This document shows, one piece after another, positions 1 through 6,832 of a DNA stretch of 42,303 bases (positions are counted from its first letter, which is position 1; every line of letters starts with the position of its first letter). A program made the translations under genes and the position numbers. The DNA comes from Mycobacterium palustre (GTDB lineage Bacteria; Actinomycetota; Actinomycetes; Mycobacteriales; Mycobacteriaceae), in the NCBI RefSeq assembly GCF_002101785.1, contig NZ_LQPJ01000005.1, forward strand, positions 1 to 42,303, read 5' to 3'. Under the pieces are notes generated by a model. It was not told the DNA's origin and ran no database searches. It was given only the letters and a program-made list of their open reading frames with translations.

Positions 1-180
1 ACAGGGCTGTGGGGCAGCGGCGGGGCCGGCGGGATGGGCGGCATGGGCACCGCCTCCACCGGCACCAGCGGCGCGGTCGGCGGCAGCGGCGGTGCAGGCG
101 GTGATGGCGGCAACGGCGGATGGCTGTACGGCCCGGCCGGTGCCGGAGGCCAGGGGGGCAACGGTGCCGCCGTTGGTACC
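1..180 (+). pseudogene. PGRS-repeat coding fragment on the opposite strand
   Basis: Frame 1 of the plus strand, open from base 1, reads as PGRS protein: GLWGSGGAGGMGG, then GGSGGAGGDGGNGGWLYG and GAGGQGGNG. Near base 180 the repeat character stops and the frame continues, to a stop at 871-873, only as the antisense of the minus-strand PE domain. This is the downstream repeat part of another PE_PGRS gene, or an inverted piece of the same one, joined head-on to the minus-strand gene. The right boundary is approximate, set where the Gly-rich pattern ends. Confidence 0.6.
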
Positions 181-810
181 GCTGCCAAGGCTCGCTACGC
201 CCGCCCCACCGTGGCCGCCGGCCGCGCCATTGCCGAACAGCCACCCGCCGTTCCCGCCGGCGCCGCCGGCCGCGCCCGGCCCGCCGGCGCCGCCCAACCC
301 GCCGTTACCCCAGAGGCCGGCGCTCCCGCCGGCGCCCCCGGCGACTCCGTTGGTGGTGCTGTTGAAGCCGTTGCCGCCGTTGCCGTACAGCAACCCACCG
401 GCCTGCCCGTTGGGGTTCGCGGCGGTGCCGTCGGCGCCGTTGCCGATCAGTGGGCGCCCCAAGAGCGCCTCGGTTTGTGCGTTGATCGCCGCGAGCGCGT
501 CTTGTCCGACGCCTTGCAACTCCGAGGCGCCGGCCGTCTCGGCGGCCGCGTACGACCGCCCGGCAGCGGTCAGGGCCTGGACAAACTGGTCGTGAAACCC
601 GGCCACCTGTGCGCTGACCGCCTGATAGTTCGCCGCGTGGCCGGAAAACACCGCGGCTATCGCCGCCGACACCTCGTCCTCGGCCGCGGCCACCAGTCCC
701 GTGGTCTGGGTCGCCGCGGCGCGATTGGCCGCGGCGAGCGCCGAGCCGACACCCGCCAGGTCCGTGGCCGCGCTCGTCAGCGCCTCCGGCGCCGCCATCA
801 CATAGGACAT
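1..810 (-). CDS. PE_PGRS family protein, N-terminal part (runs off the left edge)
   Basis: The start codon at 808-810 follows a GGAGGA-type ribosome site. The first ~100 residues form a PE domain: it opens MSYVMAAPEAL, is alanine-rich and helical, and contains YAAAE, a match to the YxxxD/E export signal of ESX (type VII) substrates. A linker with the typical PGRS entry (LIGNGADG, then GLLYGNGGNG) leads into Gly-Gly-Ala/Asn repeats from about residue 140 to 210. PE_PGRS proteins are exported to the mycobacterial surface, usually by ESX-5; no specific role can be assigned here. The frame stays open to base 1, but beyond about base 180 it is no longer PGRS-like on this strand: the same DNA encodes PGRS repeats on the plus strand. 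The gene therefore appears to be broken or rearranged within its repeat region. Confidence 0.8.
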   Translation of the reverse strand, partial: MSYVMAAPEALTSAATDLAGVGSALAAANRAAATQTTGLVAAAEDEVSAAIAAVFSGHAANYQAVSAQVAGFHDQFVQALTAAGRSYAAAETAGASELQGVGQDALAAINAQTEALLGRPLIGNGADGTAANPNGQAGGLLYGNGGNGFNSTTNGVAGGAGGSAGLWGNGGLGGAGGPGAAGGAGGNGGWLFGNGAAGGHGGAGVASLGSGTNGGTVAPLASGTGRAVQPSAVAAITACTAAAADRAAGAGGGGAHAAHPAGPAAAPQPC

Positions 811-1220
811 GGTTGTCCTCCTCTTAAGGCATGCCGAACTGCCCGAGAGAATGAAAGTGTACGCCGGTCATAGTTGACGACGCGCAGAATTCGTGGGATG
901 GCGATCCACTCGCGACACGCACCGCGCGCCGGCCCAAGCCACGACGCTGCCGCATAAGGCGCAAGGCCGCCAAGCGCGTCCGCTACGCCGGCGAGCTGCG
1001 CCGGCCCCTGGGGCGTCGTCGCCGCCGCGGCGCCGCGGCAGATGGCGGTGTCGGCCGGAACGACGGTGGGGGAGAACGGGTTCGGCTACGGCATGCGGTA
1101 CGCGCGCGAGCAGCAGATCGCCCGCCGGTGCCGAGCGGAAGCCCTACAACTCGCCTGACGTGACCGGTCCTCCCGGTGGCCCGCTGAGGGGGCGGGCCGC
1201 CGGGTGTCGGCCGGCCCGAC
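811..1220. other. Intergenic stretch, no convincing gene
   Basis: About 410 bases of high-GC sequence between the PE_PGRS start and the next gene. Several frames are open, but none shows a recognisable domain or a good ribosome site. The only frame with somewhat protein-like content is a plus-strand stretch ending at a TGA at 1156-1158, with a possible ATG at 1042. It would give 38 residues ending in a charged helix-like tail (RYAREQQIARRCRAEALQLA). It could be a gene remnant; I do not call it. The first ~60 bases upstream of the PE_PGRS gene probably hold its promoter. Confidence 0.4.
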
Positions 1221-1700
1221 TCAGCTGGACGGCGCCCGGTGATCGCCGGCGTCGCGGAGGTTGTCGGTCTGCACGTCGTCGTGCCTGACGGGTGTCTCTT
1301 GGCTCCAGGCCTCGTCGCGCCCCCGTTCGGGGCCCCCGGTTGCTTCGCGCGCCTGGGTCGTCGGGTCGATGCGGTCGGCGTGCTGCATCCGTTCCCGCAC
1401 TTGCTCGCGCGAATCCGCCACTTCGCTGTGATGCGCCGCGGCGCGTTCCTGCAGCCTGGCGGCTTCGGCGGCCTTGGCTTCGGCCTCGGCCCGCGCCGCG
1501 CGGGCCTTGGCGGCCGTCTCGTCGGCCAGCGCCTGACGCCGTTCCACCCGGGCCGACTCCACCGCGGCCTGCTCGCGGATCTGCTCGGCCTGCCGTTGGC
1601 GGCGGCGACGCGCCGCTCGGCTGGCGGCCAGCAGGACCGCGACAAGCACCACGGCTGCCACGGCCACGGCGACGACGATCCAAATAGTGCTGGTGCTCAT
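1221..1700 (-). CDS. Small membrane-anchored coiled-coil protein, unknown function
   Basis: A 159-residue protein. Residues ~6-26 form one hydrophobic membrane segment (IWIVVAVAVAAVVLVAVLL), followed by a strongly basic stop-transfer patch (RAARRRRQRQ). Residues ~35-105 are a long Ala/Glu/Arg-rich helix of coiled-coil character, and the C-terminus is polar and probably disordered. The expected topology is a short N-terminal anchor with the charged helix in the cytoplasm. I chose the ATG at 1698-1700 because a GGAG-type ribosome site lies just upstream and the membrane segment starts immediately; an in-frame start 13 codons earlier would add an uncharacteristic charged leader. It is divergent from nat with a 120-bp gap. 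I do not recognise the family and assign no function. Confidence 0.7.
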   Translation of the reverse strand: MSTSTIWIVVAVAVAAVVLVAVLLAASRAARRRRQRQAEQIREQAAVESARVERRQALADETAAKARAARAEAEAKAAEAARLQERAAAHHSEVADSREQVRERMQHADRIDPTTQAREATGGPERGRDEAWSQETPVRHDDVQTDNLRDAGDHRAPSS

Positions 1701-1820
1701 GATGGGCTCCGTCGTTCGGGGTTGTGCGTGCTGGCGCACGCCCCTAACCGGTTCCCCATATTCGACAGATATGAAACAGCGCGGGGTGCGTTGCCCCAGC
1801 GGCCCGCCCAGAATGGCCGT

Positions 1821-2651
1821 ATGACGCTGGACGTGGACGGATACTTCGACCGCATCGGCTACCGCGGGGCCGCCGAGCCGACCCTCGAGGTGCTAAACGG
1901 CCTGGTGGCCGCCCACACGCAGGCGATTCCGTTCGAGAACCTCGATCCGCTGATGGGAGTGCCGATCGACGACCTGGGTCCCGAGGCCCTCGCCGACAAG
2001 CTGGTCCGCCGCGGCCGGGGCGGCTACTGCTACGAACAGAACGGGCTGATCGGCCACGTGCTCGGCGCGATCGGCTTCCGGGTGCGCCGCCTGGCCGGTC
2101 GGGTGATCTGGATGGCCCCGCCCGACGCGCCGCTTCCGGCTCGGACGCACACCGTGCTCGCGGTCACGTTCCCGGGCTCGCAAGGCCCGTACCTGGTCGA
2201 CGTGGGTTTCGGCGGGCAGACACCGCCCTCTCCGCTGCGCATCGAAACCGGCAGCATCCAAAGGACCACGCTCGAGCCGTACCGGCTCGAGGACCGCCGT
2301 GACGGGCTGGTGCTGCAGGCGCAGCTCCGCGGCGAGTGGACGCCGCTCTACGAGTTCGGCACGCGGACCGCACCCGACATCGACCTGAAGGTGGGTAGCT
2401 GGTTCGTCTCGACCCACCCCTCGTCACATTTTGTGACCAGCCTGATGGCCGCGCGGGTGATCGACGGCGCCCGGATGAATCTCGCCGGCCGCGAGCTGAG
2501 CGTGCACCGCGCCGAGGGCAGCGAAAAGATCCGGCTGCACGACGCGGCGGCCGTCGTCGACACGCTCACCGACCGGTTCGGCATCAACGTGGGCGACGCC
2601 GGCCCGCGTGGCGCGCTGGAGGCCAGCATCGACAAGATCCTGGACGCTTAG
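1821..2651 (+). CDS. nat: Arylamine N-acetyltransferase
   Basis: A 276-residue cytoplasmic enzyme that transfers acyl groups from CoA (acetyl- or propionyl-CoA) through a cysteine thioester to arylamines or hydrazines, including isoniazid. The catalytic triad is intact and in canonical positions: Cys70 in RGGYCYEQN, His110 in ARTHTV, Asp127 in LVDVGFGG. Mycobacterial NATs are ~275-285 residues long. The ATG at 1821 puts Cys70 in its usual place; the open frame extends upstream to 1239, but that part is antisense to the neighbouring gene. In Mtb, nat is the last gene of hsaADCB-nat; here hsaB, hsaC, hsaD and hsaA are not upstream, so nat stands alone behind a divergent intergenic region. Its stop codon overlaps the stop of the convergent aspB by 4 bp. 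The role in steroid metabolism is inferred from the Mtb operon. Confidence 0.95.
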   Translation: MTLDVDGYFDRIGYRGAAEPTLEVLNGLVAAHTQAIPFENLDPLMGVPIDDLGPEALADKLVRRGRGGYCYEQNGLIGHVLGAIGFRVRRLAGRVIWMAPPDAPLPARTHTVLAVTFPGSQGPYLVDVGFGGQTPPSPLRIETGSIQRTTLEPYRLEDRRDGLVLQAQLRGEWTPLYEFGTRTAPDIDLKVGSWFVSTHPSSHFVTSLMAARVIDGARMNLAGRELSVHRAEGSEKIRLHDAAAVVDTLTDRFGINVGDAGPRGALEASIDKILDA

Positions 2652-3814
2652 CGGCCCGCCAGCCACGGGCCCATGCGCCGCAGGGCCTCCTCGATGTCGC
2701 TCGTCGGCCCGGCGAACGACAGCCGGACGAACGAATTGCCGCGCGCAGTGTCGAAGTCGATGCCCGGTGCGATGGCAACTCCAGTGTCGGCCAACAGCTT
2801 CGAACAAAACCCGAGCGAGTCGTCGGTGAACTCCGAGACGTCGGCGTACACGTAGAACGCGCCGTCGGTCGGTGCGAGGCGCTCGATGCCGATCCCGCGC
2901 AGGCCGTCGAGCAGCAGCGAGCGGTTGACCGAATAGTGCCGCAGATTCCCGTCGGCCTCGGCGGTCGCCTCCGGGGTGAACGCCGCCACCGCGGCGAGCT
3001 GCGACAGCACCGGCGGGCAGATGGTGAAGTTCCCGGTCAGGCAATCCACCGCGCGGCGCAGCTCCGTCGGTACCAGCAGCCAGCCCAGCCGCCAGCCCGT
3101 CATCGCGTAGTACTTGGAAAAGCTGTTGACCACCACCGCGTTTCGCGAGGTTTGCCACGCGCAGCTGGTTTGGGGCGCCCCCTCGTAGACCAGGCCGTGG
3201 TACACCTCGTCGCTGATCAGGCGCGCCCCGGCGCCGTCGCACCAGGACGCGATCGCGGTCAGCTCCTGTGGCGGGATGACCGTCCCGGTGGGATTGGCCG
3301 GGCTGGCGACGATGACGCCGCGCACCGGCGGGTCGAGCTCGGCGAGCATCTGGGCGGTGGGCTGGAACCGGGTCTCCGCACCGCACGCGATGTCCACTAC
3401 CTCACATCCCAAGGCGGACAGGATGTTTCGGTAACAGGGGTAGCCGGGGCTGGCCAATGCCACCCGGTCGCCCACGTCGAAGCAGGCCAGGAAGGCGAGC
3501 AGGAAGCCTCCGGAGGAGCCCGTGGTCACGACGACCGCGTCGGGCTCGACGTCTATTCCGTGTTTGCGTCGGTAATCCGCCGCGATCGCCGCGCGCAGCT
3601 CGGGGATGCCCAGCGCCACGGTGTAGCCCAGCTGGTTGAGATGCAGCGCCGACGCCGCGGCCGCCCGCACCGGCTCCGGCGCGCCCACGCTGGGCTGGCC
3701 GGCCGACAGGTTCACCAGGTCGCCGTGGCTGCGCTGGCGCTCCGCGGCGGCCAGCCAGACATCCATCACATAGAAGGGCGGGATGCCGGCGCGCAGGGCG
3801 ACGGAGGCGTTCAC
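2648..3814 (-). CDS. aspB: PLP-dependent aminotransferase, class I/II (AspB, Rv3565-like)
   Basis: A 388-residue fold-type I aminotransferase. Visible motifs are the PLP-pocket TTGSSGG (~97-103), SPANPTG (~171-177), the PLP aspartate in ISDEVYHG (~200-207), the Schiff-base lysine Lys234 in NSFSKYYAMTGWRLGW, and the C-terminal carboxylate-binding arginine in FVRLSFAG. It probably uses a 2-oxo acid/amino acid pair; the true substrate is unknown and a direct role in steroid breakdown is not shown. The start is a GTG at 3812-3814 overlapping the fadE33 stop (GTGA), making this the last gene of fadD3-fadE31-fadE32-fadE33-aspB. Its 3' end overlaps the nat stop. Confidence 0.92.
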   Translation of the reverse strand: MNASVALRAGIPPFYVMDVWLAAAERQRSHGDLVNLSAGQPSVGAPEPVRAAAASALHLNQLGYTVALGIPELRAAIAADYRRKHGIDVEPDAVVVTTGSSGGFLLAFLACFDVGDRVALASPGYPCYRNILSALGCEVVDIACGAETRFQPTAQMLAELDPPVRGVIVASPANPTGTVIPPQELTAIASWCDGAGARLISDEVYHGLVYEGAPQTSCAWQTSRNAVVVNSFSKYYAMTGWRLGWLLVPTELRRAVDCLTGNFTICPPVLSQLAAVAAFTPEATAEADGNLRHYSVNRSLLLDGLRGIGIERLAPTDGAFYVYADVSEFTDDSLGFCSKLLADTGVAIAPGIDFDTARGNSFVRLSFAGPTSDIEEALRRMGPWLAGR

Positions 3815-4767
3815 GGCGCGGGGAGCACCTCGACTTCGAGTCGGCGCAACAGCTCTCGCGGCGAGTCGAGGAGATGCGCGCTGCCGTGGGCGCGCTTGAA
3901 GTACAGGTGCATGTCGTGTTCCCAGGTGATCGCGATGCCGCCGTGCAGCTGGATGCCCTCGGCCGCCACCTTACTGAGCGCCTCGGTGGCCGCCAGGCGC
4001 GCGGTGGCGGCGTTGGTGGGGTTGGGGTCCTCGCAGGCGTCGGACACCACGGCCTTGGCCGCGGCGACGCTGACATACAGGTCGGCCATTCGGTGCTTGA
4101 GCGCCTGGAAGCTGCCGATGGGGCGGCCGAATTGCACGCGGCTCTTGGTGTATTCGACGGTCAGCTCCAGACAGCGTTCCGCGGCGCCGATCTGCTCGGC
4201 CGCCAGCAGGATCGCCGCGGTGTCCGCAAGGCCCGGGTCGGGGCCGATCGCCTGGGTCTCTTCGGGTTTCACCCGGGCCAGGCGGCGGGTGGGGTCCATG
4301 GTGGCGACGGGCTGCGCGCCGAACGCGGTCCACCGGCTCAGCTCGCCGTTTGTGGCCGCGACGACGACGTCGGCGCAGTCGCCGTTGACGACATAGTCGG
4401 CGTCGAGGACCAGCGCGCCGATCGAACGGCCCTCGGCGAGCCCCTCCAGCGTCTCGGCGTCCGGCTCGGGCGCGGCCAGCAGCGCCAGCTCGGCCAGCGT
4501 GGTGCCCAGCAGCGGAGAGGGCACCAGGTTTCGCCCCAATTCCTGCAAAACGGTTGCGGCGTCGGCCAATTCGCCGCCGGCGCCGCCCAGCTCCTCGGGG
4601 ATCACCAGCGCGGCCGCGCCGACCTGCTCACACAGCAGCTGCCACAGCGACTCGTCGTACCCGCGGTCGGACTCCATCGCGGCGCGCACGGCCGCCGGGT
4701 CGGCGTGCTTGGTTACCAGGCTGGCCACGGTTTCCCGCAGCAATTGCCGTTCTTTGCTCACGCTCAT
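3811..4767 (-). CDS. fadE33: Acyl-CoA dehydrogenase subunit FadE33
   Basis: A 318-residue protein, the same length as Mtb FadE33. It is a short ACAD-type subunit: the N-terminal helical domain carries PEELGGAGG (~55) and the C-terminal domain carries GAAERCLELTVEYTKSRVQFG and LHGGIAITWEHD, typical of the FAD/CoA-binding helices. In Mtb, FadE33 pairs with FadE31 as an alpha2beta2 enzyme, one of the heteromeric ACADs specific to steroid catabolism; it is expected to introduce a double bond in a late acyl-CoA derived from rings C and D. I prefer the ATG at 4767 (MSVSKERQLL), which overlaps the fadE32 stop as ATGA, over a start 26 codons upstream inside fadE32. The exact substrate is not deducible. 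Confidence 0.92.
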   Translation of the reverse strand: MSVSKERQLLRETVASLVTKHADPAAVRAAMESDRGYDESLWQLLCEQVGAAALVIPEELGGAGGELADAATVLQELGRNLVPSPLLGTTLAELALLAAPEPDAETLEGLAEGRSIGALVLDADYVVNGDCADVVVAATNGELSRWTAFGAQPVATMDPTRRLARVKPEETQAIGPDPGLADTAAILLAAEQIGAAERCLELTVEYTKSRVQFGRPIGSFQALKHRMADLYVSVAAAKAVVSDACEDPNPTNAATARLAATEALSKVAAEGIQLHGGIAITWEHDMHLYFKRAHGSAHLLDSPRELLRRLEVEVLPAP

Positions 4768-5699
4768 AGCGCCTCCAGCACCCTGCGCCGGTGCTCCTCG
4801 GGCGTGCCCCACGCCGAGCGCAATGCCTGCACGCGAAGCAGCCACAGCGACAGGTCGTGCTCCTGGGTGAACCCGATCGCGCCGTGGGTCTGCAACGCGG
4901 CCCGCGCGGCGAGCAGGCCCGCCTCGGACGCCGCGGCCTTGGCGGCGCCGACGTCGCGGGCATCCAGCGTCAGCGCGGCGCCGTACACCAGCGGGCGGGT
5001 TAGCTCGACCGCGATGTGCACGTCGGCGAGCTTGTGCTTGATCGACTGGTACGAGCCGATCACCCGGCCGAATTGGCTGCGCTGCTTGGCGTAGTCGACG
5101 GCCGTATCCAGCAGCGCCTGCGCGGCGCCGACCAGCTGCGCCGCGGTGGCCAGGGCGCCGACCTCGAAGGCGCGCCGGGTGTCGGCCTGCCAGCCGTCGC
5201 AGGCGGCGGTCACGTCGTAGAGGCGGCGGCTGGGGTCGACGGACGGGTGCTTGTCGCCCGGCTCGGCTACCGTGGCGCCGTCTTCGGTGGCCAGCAGCAC
5301 CAGCCCGGCGGCGTCGGCGTCGACGGCGCGCGGCACCCGCGGCGGGTGCGCGACCGTGGCGATCAGCTCACCGGAGGCCAGGCCCGCGCAGCGTTCGTCG
5401 TCGGCGAGCAAAACCGGTGCCACGGCGATGGATTCGGCCACCGGCCCCGGCACGCACCAACGGCCCAGGCGCTCGAGGGCGACCACCAGGTCCACCGGGT
5501 GCGCCTGGATGCCGTCGAACTTCTCCGGCACGGCCAGCGCGGTGACGCCGAGGTCTGCCAGCTGTGCCCACACCTTGCGGCCTGGCGCGAGGTCGCCCGC
5601 GGCCCACGCGCGCACCGCGCCGGGCAGGTTCGCCGCACCCAGTGCCGCGTCGATGCTTGAGGCGAAGTCGCGCTGCTGTTCGTCCAACTCGAATCGCAC
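4764..5699 (-). CDS. fadE32: Acyl-CoA dehydrogenase subunit FadE32
   Basis: A 311-residue ACAD-type subunit. It begins at a GTG (VRFELDEQQRDFA) that overlaps the fadE31 TAG stop by one base (TAGTG). Motifs include VPEKFDG (~58), VGAAQALLDTAVDYAKQRSQFG and LQTHGAIGFTQEHD. In Mtb FadE32 forms a heterotetramer with FadE31 and acts late in C/D-ring breakdown, on a MOODA-CoA-type intermediate after FadA6. The frame is open far upstream through antisense fadE31 sequence; that is not a fusion protein, since the part encoded there lacks any acyl-CoA dehydrogenase features. Confidence 0.92.
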   Translation of the reverse strand: MRFELDEQQRDFASSIDAALGAANLPGAVRAWAAGDLAPGRKVWAQLADLGVTALAVPEKFDGIQAHPVDLVVALERLGRWCVPGPVAESIAVAPVLLADDERCAGLASGELIATVAHPPRVPRAVDADAAGLVLLATEDGATVAEPGDKHPSVDPSRRLYDVTAACDGWQADTRRAFEVGALATAAQLVGAAQALLDTAVDYAKQRSQFGRVIGSYQSIKHKLADVHIAVELTRPLVYGAALTLDARDVGAAKAAASEAGLLAARAALQTHGAIGFTQEHDLSLWLLRVQALRSAWGTPEEHRRRVLEAL

Positions 5700-6832
5700 T
5701 ATCGCTTCTCCCTCGGCAGTCCCAGCAACCGCTCCGAGATGATGTTGCGCTGAATCTCGTTGGTGCCGGCGTAGATCGGGCCGCCCAGGGCGAACAGCAG
5801 GCCTTCGGTCCAGGGGCCGGCCAGTTCCGCGTCGGCGCCCATGAGGTCCAGGGCGGTCTGATGTATCGCCACGTCCAGGTCGGACCAGAACACCTTGGTC
5901 ACCGACGACTCCGCGCCGAGCTCGCCCCCGGCCGCCAGCCGGGTCACCGTGCCGAACGTCTGCAGCCGGTAGGCCTGCGCCTTGATCCATGCGTCGGCGA
6001 CGCGGTCGGCGAATTCCGCGGGGGAGCCGCGGTCCTTCCACAGCCGTACCAGCCGCTCGGCGGCGGAAAGGAATCGCGCCGGGCTGCGCAGCGACATGCC
6101 GCGCTCGTTGCTCGACGTGCTCATGGCCGCGCGCCAACCGTCGTTGGGGGTGCCGATGACGTCCCGGTCGGGTACGAAGACGTCGTCGAGAAAGATTTCG
6201 CCGAAGCCGGTGTCGCCGCTCAGCTGGACGATGGGCCGCACGGTGACGCCGTCGGCTTTCAGGTCGAACATCAGGTAGGTCAGGCCGTGGTGCCGCTCGG
6301 CGGCGGGGTCGGAGCGGAACAGGCCGAAGCCCATCTCGGCGAACGGAGCCCGCGAGCTCCAGATCTTCTGGCCGTTGAGCAGCCAGCCGCCGTCGGTCTT
6401 GGTCGCGGTGGAGCGCAGCGACGCCAGGTCGCTGCCCGATTCGGGCTCCGACCACGCCTGCGCCCAAATTTGTTCGCCGCTGGCCATTTTCGGCAGGATC
6501 CGGTCCCGCTGCTCCTCGGTGCCGTGCGCGAACAGCGTTGGCGCGAGCATGGAGGTGCCGTTGGCGCTGGCCCGCCCCGGCGCCCCGGCGCGGAAATACT
6601 CCTCCTCGAACACCACCCAGTGCAGCAGCGGCGCGTCGCGGCCCCCGTACTTTTTCGGCCAGGTGATCACCGACAGGCCGGCGTCGAACAGCACCCGGTC
6701 CCAATGCCGGTGCTGGGCAAAGCCTTCGGCGTTGTCGTAGGACTTCGTCGGGATCGACTCGGCGTTCGCTTCGAGGAATTCGCGGACCTCGGCTTGGAAG
6801 GCCAGGGTGTCCTCGTCTAGTTCCAGATCCAT
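5699..6832 (-). CDS. fadE31: Acyl-CoA dehydrogenase FadE31
   Basis: A full-length, 377-residue acyl-CoA dehydrogenase. Ordered motifs: ITWPKKYGGRDA (~56), AQAWSEPESGSDLASL (FAD-contacting loop, ~124-140), GGWLLNGQKIWSS (~148-160) and the C-terminal YAGTNEIQRNIISERLLGLPRE signature. In Mtb it is the shared partner of FadE32 and FadE33 in heteromeric ACADs acting on ring C/D-derived CoA thioesters. The ATG at 6830-6832 directly abuts the fadD3 stop (TGAATG) and the 3' end overlaps fadE32, so translation is likely coupled through the operon. Expression should depend on the KstR2 operator upstream of fadD3. Confidence 0.94.
   Translation of the reverse strand: MDLELDEDTLAFQAEVREFLEANAESIPTKSYDNAEGFAQHRHWDRVLFDAGLSVITWPKKYGGRDAPLLHWVVFEEEYFRAGAPGRASANGTSMLAPTLFAHGTEEQRDRILPKMASGEQIWAQAWSEPESGSDLASLRSTATKTDGGWLLNGQKIWSSRAPFAEMGFGLFRSDPAAERHHGLTYLMFDLKADGVTVRPIVQLSGDTGFGEIFLDDVFVPDRDVIGTPNDGWRAAMSTSSNERGMSLRSPARFLSAAERLVRLWKDRGSPAEFADRVADAWIKAQAYRLQTFGTVTRLAAGGELGAESSVTKVFWSDLDVAIHQTALDLMGADAELAGPWTEGLLFALGGPIYAGTNEIQRNIISERLLGLPREKR

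Noticed and set aside
893..1288. Plus-strand open frame of 131 codons rich in Arg and Pro
   Set aside because: The composition is typical of a GC-rich non-coding frame; there is no domain, no ribosome site, and it overlaps the end of the minus-strand gene.
1757..1773. Small inverted repeat CATAT-N7-ATATG upstream of nat as an operator
   Set aside because: Five-base arms are too short to be convincing, and it matches no regulator motif I know in this pathway.
1239..1820. N-terminal extension of nat by 194 codons
   Set aside because: The stretch is antisense to the membrane/coiled-coil gene, has no NAT homology, and the canonical Cys70 numbering demands the start at 1821.
5700..6704. A fused frame joining fadE32 to about 330 extra upstream codons
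   Set aside because: The upstream part overlaps fadE31 in another frame and has no acyl-CoA dehydrogenase features; the GTG at 5699 gives the family length.
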